From Bolinopsis microptera (Eukaryota > Ctenophora > Tentaculata > Lobata > Bolinopsidae), in the NCBI RefSeq assembly GCF_026151205.1, contig NC_087072.1:8677669-8741668 (forward strand): a stretch of 64,000 nucleotides of DNA. Reading direction: 5' to 3'. Positions within the stretch are counted from its first letter, which is position 1, and each line of letters starts with the position of its first letter. The notes under the pieces are model-generated. The model was not told the DNA's origin, did not search any database, and worked only from the letters and a program-made list of their open reading frames with translations. Positions 1-62,690 of the stretch are shown here, in pieces. The translations under genes and the position numbers were made by a program.

Positions 1-280
1 AATAGGGCTCATCTGAAAATTAACGAATAGCGTGACGTGTACAGGAGATAAAAGATTAAAAGAGATAAAAGAAATTAATGGGCAGCAGAGGAGTGAAATT
101 TAAACGAAAATATTACTATTTACACGTCACTCAACTAAAAACTGTGTTAGATTGTTCAACTCTGTTTTATCGTTGAGTGTTGGTTTCTTTTAACTTTTCA
201 ACTAAAAATCGGGCTTCTTTAATCTTTCTGTTGATGAGTGATGTTCATTGTTCCTCTATCAACGATTTGAAGTTTAAGCT

Positions 281-299
281 GGGGGGGGGGGGGGGGGGG
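281..299. repeat. poly-G tract (19 nt)
   Basis: An uninterrupted run of 19 G. It lies at the end of the Penelope-like endonuclease fragment, whose minus-strand reading frame runs into it. Other G/C homopolymers in the window (14439-14488, 58647-58669) also sit at the edge of mobile elements. Confidence 0.9.
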
Positions 300-600
300 C
301 CTGTGTGCTGAGGATGACTTTCCCGGTAGTGCTTTGCTAGTGGCTTATCTTCGTAAGATTTTGCTGTTGGATTTTCCGCACTACGGTAATGTTCGTCGAA
401 CCTGCACTTGATTGGTCTGTATGTTTCCCCACCATAGTTAACTCGTATCGGTGCAATTGTCTACTTCGCAAGTGATGTGGTAGACGGTGTTAGTTGTGGT
501 GCATTCTCCATCGGTTAAAGCTGCGCATGTTCTGCAGTTTGATGTTGTGCAGGATTTCTTGTCAAGGGGTCTGGAGTCTGTAAGTGGACTCCCCATCACA
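300..600 (-). pseudogene. Penelope-like element GIY-YIG endonuclease fragment, frameshifted
   Basis: Read on the minus strand, this translates in two frames into a recognisable GIY-YIG nuclease module. A cysteine cluster (SCTTSNCRTC) resembles the Zn-finger linker of Penelope-like elements. Next come NTVYHITC (the GIY part), then YGGETYRPIKCRFDEHY (the YIG part with its arginine helix), and a tail ending KPLAKHYRESHP. In these elements the endonuclease nicks the target for reverse transcription. The frame changes near 437, just before YGGET, and no RT domain is attached, so the copy is dead and truncated. A Penelope-type RT fragment lies separately at 41564-42049. Domain identity is recognised by eye. 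Confidence 0.72.
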
Positions 601-609
601 ATTGTCGAG

Positions 610-730
610 AAATCTGGACGTGTTTACACGTACTGCGTGACGCGCTTATTTCACAAGTAGAATATAGGAGCAAGGCGGCACCTGCACCTAGCTCCTGTGC
701 CGCCTTCGGCGGACTCGCGCTACTGCAAGC
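610..730. repeat. GC-rich hairpin cluster
   Basis: Several inverted repeats stand out from the AT-rich background: ACGTGT-TT-ACACGT near 617-630, a 10-bp stem AAGGCGGCAC / GTGCCGCCTT (about 672-706) with a 15-nt loop, and an overlapping CCGCC-TTC-GGCGG. No coding sense is seen. It belongs with the palindromic repeats that follow. Confidence 0.6.
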
Positions 731-737
731 AAAAGGG

Positions 738-853
738 CTTTGTATCACGTCGTGACCCCCAATCTTGTTTAATGTTTCACCATAGTAAAGTTTCCACGAT
801 ACAGGGGAAGCCGCGCACTTCGTGCGCGGCGGGTCATAAAACATATGACAAAC
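738..853 (+). repeat. Palindromic hairpin repeat, copy 1
   Basis: First of three about 110-bp copies (others at 1317 and 1756). The order is: a near-palindrome beginning TTTGTATCACG, a run of C, a variable part, GATACAGGGG, the perfect stem-loop GCCGCGCAC-TTC-GTGCGCGGC, GGG, and a terminal palindrome TCATA..TATGA followed by CAAA. The C run can pair with the G run, so the whole unit folds into a branched structure. No open reading frame is conserved. Confidence 0.75.
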
Positions 854-1019
854 TGACAAAGAGAGCTCTGGTTAGAGCAAATAGCAAAGCATGTATATAC
901 AATGTAAATATTCATATAGCACGCATGCAACATCAAACATGAAATTGCAACCTGTACCTGTCAAAATAAAATCACAGTAGGCCGTGCGCCATCGACTTTG
1001 ACCATTGTTAATGATTTGG

Positions 1020-1260
1020 CCCGGCGCGCGCTACTTCGTAGCACTTGCCAACATTTCGAAAATAAATTTAGATGAGTAATATCCGTCAACATTGACTGTA
1101 AGACGCGCGCGCTGACCATTGAATGATTTTTAGCTTGTATTTCGGCTTGGAGGACTTCGCCGCTTCGACGCGCCGCGCAAACTAGCATTCTTGCAGAGCA
1201 ACGATCTCGACGGATTGACATCGTCAATCAAATTTCGGCCAAAACATTATTTCGAAAACA
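1020..1260. repeat. GC-rich dispersed repeat with TTC-loop hairpins
   Basis: This includes GCTAC-TTC-GTAGC (about 1027-1045). The block at 1148-1230 starts GGAGGACTTCGCCGCTTCGA and ends near GGATTGACATCGTCAATC. The same block recurs at 2282-2330 and, inverted, at about 2535-2635. Local GC is far above the flanks. Confidence 0.6.
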
Positions 1261-1316
1261 ATCAATAAGTTATAATACTTCCCATATAACAATTTTGTTT
1301 AAATTTGGTCGGTCAG

Positions 1317-1428
1317 CTTTGTGTCACGTTGCACGTGGTAACCCCCACTGTCGCTTCACTGTAGAGTTTCAACGATACAGGGGGAGCCGTGCGCACCCGT
1401 GCGCGGCGGGTCATACGACGTATGACAA
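1317..1428 (+). repeat. Palindromic hairpin repeat, copy 2
   Basis: Same order as the 738-853 copy. It has a left near-palindrome, CCCCCACTGTCGCTTCACT, GATACAGGGGGAGCC, a GC stem whose loop differs (GTGCGCACCCGTGCGCGGC), and the terminal TCATACG-A-CGTATGA palindrome followed by CAA. Substitutions fall in the loops as well as the stems. Confidence 0.75.
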
Positions 1429-1755
1429 GGTCAGCTTACGTAAACACTTATGTTCTACTAAACCTAAATTAGTTTGAGCAATTTTGATGGTCAGAATTTG
1501 AGTTATCAACGAATTTGTACCTAATTTTTCATTTTTAGACCTCATAATGAAGGCCAATCTCTCCCAAATAATTTAAGTTCGGTAGTAAAAGTATGATTGG
1601 AAGGTTCTGACAAATTTTTAACATGATTCATGTTGATTAGGAAACGAAGATATGCAGAATGCAGAATAATACGACAAAAATCAACGAATTTCGTCAAATT
1701 ACGCGACTTTTATACCACACTTAATTTTGCTTGCTAAAGCCGTGCACGCATCAAA

Positions 1756-1915
1756 TTTGTATCACGTGGTGACCCCCACGGTCGCTTCACTATACTGTAT
1801 CGTCTTCGACGATACAGGGGGAGCCGCGAACTTCGTGCGCGGCGGGTCATACAACGTATGACAACCATCAAATATGGCACCTAGGCGAAACTCACTGCTC
1901 ATTCCAAAATGAAAA
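1756..1915 (+). repeat. Palindromic hairpin repeat, copy 3, with flank shared with the window end
   Basis: The best-structured copy. TGTATCGTC-TTC-GACGATACA forms a perfect 9-bp stem. It is bracketed by CCCCC and GGGGG, then followed by a GCGAAC-TTC-GTGCGC arm (one mismatch) and a TCATACAACGTATGA end. Just downstream, AAATATGGCACCTAGGCGAA and what follows (1868-1915) recurs at 63773-63875, where a further hairpin sequence interrupts it. Confidence 0.75.
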
Positions 1916-2045
1916 TAATGGTTTAAAAATTTTGAAATTCTGAGTAAGTTTATTTTTATCGTGCACCCCCACAAAAAGGCCTAACACCAGGTTTTTGATC
2001 AAACGCTGGCATTTATAGTCAAACTTCGCCAAAAGCAATTAACCT

Positions 2046-2460
2046 CTTGTAGCGCGATGCACTACTGGGTCGCGCGCGCATCAAATAATGCTTCTTGCAA
2101 CCACGTATGCAGATCGGCGAGATGCGAAGGATTGACATCGTTAATCAATCGTGAATCAATTAACCTCATGATGCAGTTGCTCTCATTCAATGAAATCACT
2201 GCATCTTGCAAGTCATTATGCATAATTGAATTATATATATTCGTATGCGGCGCTTGGCTTACATAATGCAGCAATTTCATTTGGAGGACTTCGCCGCTTC
2301 GACGCGCCGCGTGAACTACAAACTAGCATTCTTGTTGTAGCGCGATGCACTACTGGGTCGCGCGCGCATCAAATAATGCTTCTCGCAACCACATCTACGG
2401 TAGATCGGCGAGATGCACCACTGCCTCACCGAGCTGCGAAGGATTGACATCGTGAATCAA
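2046..2460 (+). repeat. Direct duplication of a GC-rich segment (offset about 288 bp)
   Basis: The segment beginning TTGTAGCGCGATGCACTACT at 2046 is repeated almost exactly at 2335. Both copies continue through GCAACCAC, GATCGGCGAGATGC and GAAGGATTGACATCG. The second copy carries an extra internal stretch. Between them lies another copy of the GGAGGACTTCGCCGC block (2282-2330). Confidence 0.7.
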
Positions 2461-2524
2461 GCATTCTTGCTTCGCATCGTGATCGTTGATCGGTGGTCGA
2501 GAGCAACTTTTGCCGACGTTTGAC

Positions 2525-2645
2525 TACAAATGACGGCGTTTGATTGACGATGTCAATCCGTCGAGATCGACGACGATGCGAAGCAAGAATGCTAGTTCGC
2601 GCGGCGCGTCGAAGCGGCGAAGTCCTCCAAGACAGCGTTTGATCG
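2525..2645 (-). repeat. Inverted copy of the GGAGGACTTCGCCGC repeat
   Basis: This is the reverse complement of the 1148-1230 block: GATTGACGATGTCAATCCGT, then a copy of CAAGAATGCTAGTT and GGCGAAGTCCTCC. Together with the two direct copies it makes 1.1-2.65 kb a rearranged nest of one repeat family. Confidence 0.65.
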
Positions 2646-2649
2646 AAAA

Positions 2650-3189
2650 CCTGGTTTTGCAGCCCCAAGCTCCTGTGCCCCCTAATTCACAGCGAACAGC
2701 GAACTGCAAAGTTATCAATATTATTAATTTGGGTTAGGGTTTTAGTATATTCTATCGTTAGAGATTGTGTTAGGGTTAGGTTTGAGATCAATTAATTAAA
2801 AGCTTATAAGGTTTCGTTAATGAATGTTACTCGTCTAAATTTCTTCGAAGTAGCGCGCGCCACTTTCTTCTCGAAATATTATTAGAAATATTCAAGAAAA
2901 CAACAATTTCAAGAAAACAACAATTTTATTTAATATCAATTAAAGCAGACAAAATATATTTCATATATATATAACTAGCACTAAAGACTAAAAAGCACTT
3001 TTAGCAATATGTTGTAGGTTTACAACCTACCAGGACGCGCGCCGAGTTGGACTCGTCGACGGTCCTGTCCAATATATGGAATAGATATTTTACGAGTATC
3101 ACCCGTTAAGCAATATGCAATAGAAAATACAAAAGGCGCAAATTATACGTTTCCACCGAAAGCGCACTTCCAAGATTGCGCGCATTGCT
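2650..3189. other. Non-coding stretch upstream of the LINE
   Basis: AT-rich, no supported gene. It holds a TTC/GCGCGC patch near 2845-2870. At 3013-3076 there are two nested hairpins: GTAGGTT-TAC-AACCTAC, then AGGAC...GTCCT enclosing CGAGT-TGG-ACTCG. These resemble the GC-rich hairpins upstream. Confidence 0.4.
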
Positions 3190-3192
3190 AGG

Positions 3193-3730
3193 TTGGTTTT
3201 AGAAAACGTGTCACACTGTACTACAAATATTGAGAGCCTCTTTGTTGAAACCACAGATAGTGCAGGCTGCAAAATTGTTCATGGAGTCATTTACCGACCC
3301 CCCAATGGCTGCTTTGATAGCTTTTGTGAAACCCTTGAATTACTTGCAAAGCAGCTAAATGGGAAAACTGTCAATTTGTTGGGAGACTTTAACTCAAACA
3401 TACTTAATATTTCTACCAGTTCCCAACTCTTTGAGGATACATTCTACAGAAATGGCTTTTACCCGACTATCTCCATTGCAACACATTTTCGTCAAAACTG
3501 TAAAAGTTCCTGCATCGATAACGTTTTAACAAATAAAATTGAGAATATAGTCTTATCAGGTGTTATTGAGGAACGGCTTGGTGAGCATGCCCCTATATTT
3601 ACCTTCACTTCAGTAGAGACCCCTCGCAGTACAGAACCTCAGAAACATGTCCGCTATTATGATTACTCGAGTTCCAAATTAAAAAGCTTTGTAACTGAAC
3701 TTGAAGTGAAGGTAAACCAGCTCACTCCTT
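3193..3730 (+). pseudogene. LINE endonuclease domain, C-terminal part
   Basis: The frame reads VIYRPPN followed by GDFNSN and later SCIDNVLTN, the order seen in LINE AP-like endonucleases (YRPP, GDFN, and a late S-x-I-D segment). The catalytic N-terminal motifs are missing because of 5' truncation. No ATG starts it. Near 3727 the homology moves to another frame, in which ACFDQTLDKHC follows. Confidence 0.8.
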
Positions 3731-4447
3731 CAATAGAATTGATGAGTTTACGGCATGTTTTGACCAGACACTTGACAAACACTGCAAACTGGAGGTACCA
3801 AAAGTGACAAAAAGAACTCCCAAACTTAACCCATGGATTACAGACAGTATCATCCAGTCTGTAGAAAGGAAGCATGAACTTCGTAAGGATTGGTCTGACA
3901 CTGTTACTAATAAGAACCCTGGTGGTAATATATTGCTCTACCAAGTATTTAGTGATTATCGTAGGATGCTCAAAGCTATCATTAAAGCTGCCAAACGTTG
4001 GCATTACTGTAACGAAATTCTAAACAACTGTGAAAACAGCAAGAAAACCTGGCAAATTATTAACGAACTCAGGGGCAAAAAGAAGAGGCAAACCAAGCCC
4101 CCATTTATCATTGATAACCAAAGAATAGTTGATAGAAGAGCAATTGCTAATGGATTCAATGCTTGGTTTGTCTCTATTGCACCAAAGCTTAATGAGACAC
4201 TGAATAATCTATCTAATGGCCTGCATATATTACCCATGAAAACTTTCTATGACTTCCTGAACCCAAGAAATGAAAAAAATATTAGGCTAGAAGATTGCTC
4301 CTCGAACGAAATATTGAAAATCATAAGCGAGTTCGAAAATGGTAAAGCCAGTGACATTCCCATAAGTGTAGTAAAAAAGTCATCTCATGTAATTGCACCT
4401 GTATTGTCGAATTACTTCAATATCCTTATGACCCAGGCCAAGGTATA
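3725..4447 (+). pseudogene. LINE linker between endonuclease and RT
   Basis: This frame reads TPKLNPWITDSI, a motif common in LINE ORF2 linkers, then a lysine-rich helical part and KTWQIINELRGKKK. It ends with a segment ILKIISEFENGKASDIP that in LINEs immediately precedes the RT. Homology shifts frame again near 4445, within LMTQA. Confidence 0.75.
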
Positions 4448-5962
4448 TTTCCTGATGTCCTGAAAACTGGTAAAATAACACCTGTATATAAGAAAGGTAA
4501 CCCAGAAGAAATCGAGAACTACCGTCCTATCTCCACACTGTCCGTCTTCGGTAAGATCTTTGAAAAGCTCATATATTCTAGAATATACGGATTTGTTAGC
4601 TCCCAGGGAGTTATATCGAAGACACAGTTTGGATTTAGGAAATCTCACTCTACATCCCATGCAGTTAATTACTCTGTAGATTTAATTACGAAATCTCTTA
4701 AACTTAAGAATCATGTTTTAGGAATATTCATTGACCTAAGCAAAGCTTTTGACACCATCGATCATTCAACACTTCTTATAAAATTAGAGGGATGTGGAGT
4801 GAGAGGAGTTGCAAATAACCTCATAAAAAGCTACTTGACAAACAGGCAACAATACACCGAAGTTGTAGGAGAAAAATCAGATACCCTATCTATTCAATTT
4901 GGTGTCCCGCAGGGTTCAATTCTTGGACCTCTCCTATTTCTTCTTTATATGAACGACATCACAAACAGTTCTAAACTAGGATCATTTGTTACCTTTGCTG
5001 ATGATACCAATATATTTGTTGTCGGCAAAACAAAACGTGAGGCATATGAACGAGGAAATGAGCTTCTGTCATCATTACAGTCTTATATGAGAGCGAATAA
5101 ATTACATATAAACATATCCAAGTGCTGCTACATACACTTCAAACCCACCATGGCAGGTTCTAAATCAGAGATTTTATCACACCCTGAAGTTGCACTAACT
5201 ATAGACAACTTTCCAATCAAAAAGGTTTTATCCGCAAAATTTCTGGGTGTTATAATTGACGAGAACCTATCATGGGAAGATCACATCAAAGCTCTTAAGC
5301 GAACTCTAAATCATTCCACATCCACTTTATGTAGACTCCGCTGCTCCCTTCCAGAATTTCTACACCAACAATTATATTATACCCTGTTCGAATCACATCT
5401 TTCCTACTGTATATCTGTATGGGGTGGGGCAGCGAAGCAACGTATAAGCTCATTATTTACTGCTCAGAAGTACTGTCTCAGAGTACTATTTGGTGATAGA
5501 CTGGCGTACCTTGATAAGCTTAAGACTTGTGCACGTACTAGGCCTATAGGACACCAGAAACTAGACCAAAAATTCTTCATAAAAGAGCACACCAAACCGA
5601 CATTCAAGCATAATAATATTCTAGCTATACAAAATCTATATACATACCACAGTTACCTCGAGCTCTACAAGATAATGAAATTCCGTGCTCCAATATCCTT
5701 ACATGAGGGTTACACATGTTCATCAAGGAAACCCTGCCTTCTAATCTGTCAGGCAGACCCACCTGACAATCACAACACTAGATCAACCAAAATTTTTAAC
5801 ATCTTAACCCCAAAGTTCAGAATGACTGATTTTACTACTAGTGTAATGTGCTTGCGAGGAAAGCTAAAACGTGCGCTACTAGCTAATCAACATAACCACG
5901 CCCTGCTTGATTGGACCGTAAAAGACTTTGACTGCACAAATATTATTTTCCAAACATTATAA
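4448..5962 (+). pseudogene. LINE reverse transcriptase domain
   Basis: One open frame from FPDVLKTGKITPVYKKGN through ENYRPIS, TQFGFRKSHST, IDLSKAFDTIDH (first catalytic Asp), GVPQGSILGPLLFLLYMNDI and FADDT (catalytic Asp pair), to the C-terminal NTRSTKIFNILTPKF. It stops at 5960-5962. The RT palm motifs are intact, so this part looks fairly young, but it lacks a start and is out of frame with the upstream parts. Confidence 0.88.
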
Positions 5963-6070
5963 CTGGCTGGTCACACACATCTAAATTAAATTACCCTAGG
6001 CTACTGTTTTCCAAGTCTTGTCCTGTAAGTAAAGTACGTGTGAGAAAGTTTTAATAAAATGAATGTATAT

Positions 6071-7308
6071 TTTTGAATTTTTAAATTTTAATTTGAGAAA
6101 GAAGTATAAAGAAATTTTTAATTAGCATTGTATAGTTTAAAATATTTATAGCTTATTATAACCATTGATAAATTTAAGCCATAATCTTTCGCCTGCTCTC
6201 CAATATCCACCTTGAAGGTGCATTTTTAATCCTTGAACTACACAATATAAAATCAAGCATGTTTTAGTGTAGACTTTTTGTCACAACAAGACTGCAACCT
6301 AGATAGTAAAAACTTTAAACAGAACCCCTAATGTCTGCTAACAATTTTTCGTATAGTCCTAATGTGAGCCTTGTCTCTAAAAACTTAACTGAACTAGCGT
6401 TTTGGTGTGTGCAAAAGCTCCCAGGCACGCGCATTCCTTGCCCCGTTAGTTACCTGTCCTTCCAAAACCAAACAAGCAGTCAAGGACAAAAAGTCATACA
6501 CCAAATGGGCATTATATTTTATGAATTGTTTTACATCTTTTTATTCTGTAAAATGTGCTAAAATTAAATTTCTTGTTTCATTGAAAAAATTTCTTGTTTC
6601 ATTGGTCACTTCTTTCAAACTTTATGAAACGTGATAAAAATCTTTTGCAATTTTGGTCGCTAAACACCAAATTAGTGCAAAATCAAGCAAGTTATATAAA
6701 ACATATTTCATACTTATCGAATTGGATGTGCTTTAATTTCGGTGAAAATGTAACCTGCACCTTTGACCTTAGCTGTTAGCAAAAATTGCTGCACGGTGGA
6801 ATTATTTTATTCATATTTTTAGACAACTGTTGGTACCAGTCAAATTTATCAATATCGGAGACAAAATTTTGTGCCAACTGATGGCGCTTATTACATAAAC
6901 TAATACTGAAACTTACCATGGGAGAGTTTTTTCTAACCATAGCATAAATTGTAATTTACATCTGCACTATGATTGAAATAATTGTTAGCTTAATCGCCAT
7001 CAAATTCCACTTTGGTTGTTATTGTAAAGTGTAAAGTAAATGGTAAATATAAATAAATATTTCTTTCCAGGGTACATTTACAAAAGTGGTAGTATAGTTA
7101 AGATATCAGATTTAGATATATATAATATTAATTTAGAGCCAACAAATTGAATTGGCTACTTATACTACTGTACACCAAAGGGTTTTTATGAAATTTTCTA
7201 AGATTTTTTATTGAATTTCTATATAGAAATTTTATATAGGGTTATTGTTATATTATGTGTATATTGTTTGAATAATTTTGAGCAAAAAAAAAAGTTACAA
7301 CATATAAG
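6071..7308. other. AT-rich non-coding stretch
   Basis: No gene supported. The reading frames of 60-76 codons at 6331-6779 have no recognisable domain and no splice context. A short direct duplication of AAATTTCTTGTTTCATTG lies near 6567-6605. Confidence 0.4.
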
Positions 7309-7600
7309 GGTTCGAATCCCAGTCTCACCTAGTCTAAGGAGGTTGCTAAAGATCTGTTGGATCCATGCAAAGATACGCATCTGTGTCATGTATACTGTCT
7401 CCTCGGTCAACTCAGCCGAATATTCGGAAAACCGTGATTTGGGGATAAATGAACGGAAATTAATCTTACTAGGGTACCCCTTCAGTACATCTACATTGTA
7501 GGGTACTGTATAACTGCACTGTAAGCATAGTACTATACAATACTATAAGATGTGGTGCGCACTCAATTGTAAATTGCAAATAGATGATGATGATTAATGA
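7309..7600 (+). mobile_element. tRNA-derived SINE, 5'-truncated
   Basis: It starts in a pol III B-box-like sequence GGTTCGAATCCC; the A box is missing. Downstream is a core containing GGTCAACTCAGCCGAATA followed by a TAAATGA segment. This core matches the one in the minus-strand SINE at 52440-52709. The 3' end is a short run of GATGATGATGATTAATGA, typical of SINE tails built on LINE ends. Confidence 0.65.
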
Positions 7601-9060
7601 TTTTAACCATTTGCATGCATAAATTTAGATATTTCCAATCCATTTGATAGAGCATATCATGGTGTTGTTTTCGCATTTTATTTTTGAGTAAACTGTAACC
7701 ATTATTTGATGAATTATTTGGTAAAATGTGCAGCTTAGGTCATAACAAGGATTAGAAATTATATTTTATTAAATTAATTTTTTGAACGATCGACGGTAGC
7801 TTTATTAATTCTTATTAAATTTTTGTTGCATAATGTATAGGATAGAATTTCAAACTTTATTCACCTAAACTTGTTTCGCTAGACGCTTGGGACAAAAATG
7901 GACCTAATGGAGTCATAAATTCAAATCATGCTTGCCTCAGCCACTGTACCTCAGAACAACAATAAATTTACCAATAGCTCAGAAAATTTTTCTGTTCATC
8001 ATTTTTGCAAAAATATTAAATGAAAGGTTACGATGGATTTTGGATAGTCTATAGAAGCACCCTCACAGAAGGTTTAAAAATGTAATAATACGTTGTTGAG
8101 TGCTACGTGCAATACTTTTAGCCAAGGTGTTATTTGTTATATAACTTTACAATATAATATTCCAACATATTGTGTGTAATGTATATTATAAGCTAACATG
8201 TGTATAACCTAAAGTGCAGACTCAGTTTCAATCCGATGAGGAATTGCGATCCAGCTTGATCAGTTTTTAATTTTACAAGATTCACCCTCTTTTGTTTTTT
8301 AATCAAATATCGATAGTATCAAAATTCAATGCATTATCAATTTGTTATTTGATAATAATAATACTAGTTAACTTTCTGTATATGTTTTTCCTGATTTTTT
8401 AAAGACGTATAGTAGTTCTAGTTATGCACTTAAAGGCTGCAAATTTGGTTTATTTTTCACCTAAATTGCAATATTGTTTGTCTCAAAATTTGCCGCACAT
8501 AAAAAAGTTTTAGTGTTTAGGAATTAGGCAGGTACGGAATCGCACTATTTGCAAATAAAACTGCACCTACATCCTACATGTTGTCTCTGAACTATGATAA
8601 AGTATTTTCAGAAGTCGTTTCTTCCGGAGCGATTTCATTGCATCACTTGGGGTCTAAGATTTACAAGTTTTACTGTAAGAACAACTATGTGGTTAAACTT
8701 TAACTCACTGTTTTCTAACAAAAAGGTCTATAAACTCAAGATTAATAAGAGAGTGAGGAGTGAGGACTTCTCGGACTACATTAAATGTATACCTTCTGTA
8801 ACGTCCTTAATAAATTTGATATATATGTATATGTGTAGTGTTGTAATAAGAATATTGTACTGTTGTATGTTTGAAAAGTTAAAGTTTGTTAAAATCCTTA
8901 ATAAAAGGTAATATTTCCCATTGTTGCAAACCTCATGATTTATTGTCGCAATATTTTCCTACTATTTTCCTTATAATTATATCTTCAATCTTCACACAGT
9001 TCCCATATCTTGACTTTGTTTTTATTGACATGTTTTTGCGGCTTTACTTCAAAGAAGTGA
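7601..9060. other. AT-rich non-coding stretch
   Basis: Nothing recognisable. A 105-codon frame at 8594-8911 has no known motif and biased, hydrophobic composition of the kind produced by AT-rich DNA. Confidence 0.35.
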
Positions 9061-9061
9061 G

Positions 9062-9399
9062 ATGATTGCGGAGGGGTCAGATGATTGCGGACTGTGGAGG
9101 TGTAAAAAGAGTTTGTTAGATAACAGCTCACTGAATAGTGGCGCCACCCACCGTGACAGGTCGATGGCAGGGATGATTCATACCTTCAAGATAACTCGTC
9201 CAGGAAGCAGCTCTCTGATGTGTTTGAGGAGGATTCCCTAGATCGTATAGAAGATTGTTTTAAGAATTTTGTCAATTTGGCTTTGCCACTTGTCTTTTTG
9301 GACTATGAGACAGAAAAGTCGGTTACTGGACTCACACTAGTGGGTGCACAGATTCAGGATCATCTGAAGAAAAGAAACAGTGTGGATTTACTTATTTAA
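9062..9399 (+). pseudogene. Short coding-like segment in two overlapping frames, unidentified
   Basis: Two frames look protein-like against the surrounding DNA. The first (9062-9241) starts with ATG and contains SDDCGLWRCKKSLLDNSSLN. The second (9157-9399) has no ATG and contains DVFEEDSLDRIEDCFKNFVN, then LVFLDYETEKSVTGLTLVGA, ending in TAA. A frame change between about 9160 and 9238 would join them. It could be a decayed gene, the last exon of an upstream gene, or a mobile-element fragment. I do not recognise the family. A CAG at 9157-9159 precedes the second frame but has no pyrimidine tract, so a splice acceptor there is doubtful. Confidence 0.3.
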
Positions 9400-9554
9400 C
9401 TTTACCTAAGTTAGCTGCATACCCCCGTTCACAATTTTCATTATACCCAGTCCAATTTTTGTTAATTTTCTCACTCTTCAATTTTCTTAGTTGATCAGTC
9501 ATCAATCGACATAGCATGTTTGCTGAAATTTCTGTATGGAAAACTTTAGTTACA

Positions 9555-9597
9555 GTTTGAAGACTATAGTCAGTGCAAGCTACAAGCTTCTGCCCAT
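9555..9597 (+). other. LARP4: Possible 5' UTR exon of LARP4
   Basis: A TTACAG acceptor-like site is followed 43 bases later by a consensus donor (CAT|GTAAGT at 9598). The segment has no useful reading frame. It lies 144 bp before the exon carrying the start codon, whose sequence just upstream of the ATG has an in-frame TAA. That exon therefore needs a non-coding leader of this kind. The acceptor is weak, so this may instead be the donor end of the first transcribed exon. Confidence 0.35.
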
Positions 9598-9748
9598 GTA
9601 AGTTGATACATTATTATTCTTGATTTGCTGAATGAATATAACTTGTTCTGCACCTAAACTGTAAATGTTGGTTTCTTTCTTAATAGTGTTGGATTTATCC
9701 ATTAAAGCAAAACAAAAGGTTTACCCACTTCTACTTTTCAGATAATCA

Positions 9749-61589
<51,841 letters not shown>

Positions 61590-62116
61590 CACGTGACCCC
61601 TGATAAGTTACCGGGCCCCCGGATCTCTGGTCCCCTAAAGTTAGTTTTCTGTAGGATCTAATATTGTGTTCTGCGCACGTCGCCCAAACAACTGCTTAGT
61701 ATCTCAATGTTATTCATTCAGAGACACATTACGGTGACATCTTTTAAAGCGGGTTAAATCTTTACTAATTATAACTTGATAATAATATGAACTGTGCTTA
61801 AGTAGTCCTGGGCGCGGGTGCGGGATGAGTTCTGAGAGAGACCCTGAACACACCACCGCACTGATAGACTCAATCAAGAACAATGTTCATTAAACAAGGA
61901 CACCCCCGTTCAAGACTCTATGCTCTGTTTTCTTTTAAACTCCTCCCCAGAAGATTCGCGCTTGAATTGTTACTTAGACCTTGAGTATTTAAATAGTAGT
62001 TATATAACGGGTAGTGAGATTGCTATGTTGAAATAATAACGTTGTGTATTGAGCACGCTGAACAATAATGATAAAGGTGCTAAAGGTGATTAATAAATGG
62101 AGCAATATATAATTAT
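61590..62116 (+). other. LARP4: Probable LARP4 3' UTR
   Basis: From the stop codon to shortly after AATAAA at 62092-62097. It contains no long frame and becomes AT-rich after about 61950. The exact cleavage point is not visible. Confidence 0.55.
62092..62097 (+). terminator. LARP4: Candidate polyadenylation signal AATAAA
   Basis: First canonical AATAAA after the LARP4 stop codon (about 500 bp downstream). An ATTAAA near 61888 is an alternative. Confidence 0.45.
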
Positions 62117-62690
62117 AATACCCCCTATGATAATAATATGCACACAATAATGCAATGATGCTGAAATGAGTAATGATGTTGTTAATTTAGTAATTTTTTT
62201 GTGAAATTTCATCTTATTTTTACTTTGATTTAAATTTTCATTTCTCTCTGTCGCTTGCTGGGCAAGATGATATATAATAATTATTTGAATACGTTTTTAA
62301 TCCGATTAAAATTAGTGTGTTGTGTTTATTTATTGTCACTGACCAGGGTATGTAACTATTTGAATCGTGAATTTGTCCCCTATACAGTCGAGAAACGACG
62401 AGAGAAACCATTTAGCGCATGGAACTTATTTATTATACTTCATTTTCCAGTCTTAACAGTCTTGCTTTGAACCGAGACTTGATATTAGATTTGTTTAGCT
62501 ATTGATTAGTTACCATTATATTTTGAATGCTATTTTGAAGCCTTGGTTATTTCCTTTAGATAGAATTGTACTCATGCCTGATAATGTCACTACTAATGTT
62601 CAAGTTTGAAGTTTCCTGAGTATACGTTACTTTTGCCTACAGAGCAGGTACCCGAGCAGACGGGGACAAAACCGTGAAACTTCCAGCTTC
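62117..62690. other. Downstream flank, no features
   Basis: AT-rich; a 71-codon frame (62255-62470) has no recognised domain. Confidence 0.35.

Larger units (their letters stand above)
3190..6070 (+). mobile_element. 5'-truncated LINE (Jockey/CR1/L2-like group)
   Basis: A non-LTR retrotransposon fragment. It keeps the C-terminal half of an apurinic-type endonuclease, then a linker, then a complete reverse transcriptase with its C-terminal tail, in the usual order. Sequence homologous to the endonuclease begins abruptly near 3190, the usual result of 5' truncation during target-primed reverse transcription. The coding sequence is broken into three frames (changes near 3727 and 4445), so it is inactive. 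The 3' UTR runs past AATAAAATG near 6055; the exact end is not clear. Clade assignment is by general motif resemblance only. Confidence 0.85.

Noticed and set aside
8594-8911. 105-aa protein
   Set aside because: No recognised domain, AT-driven composition, no supporting splice or promoter context.
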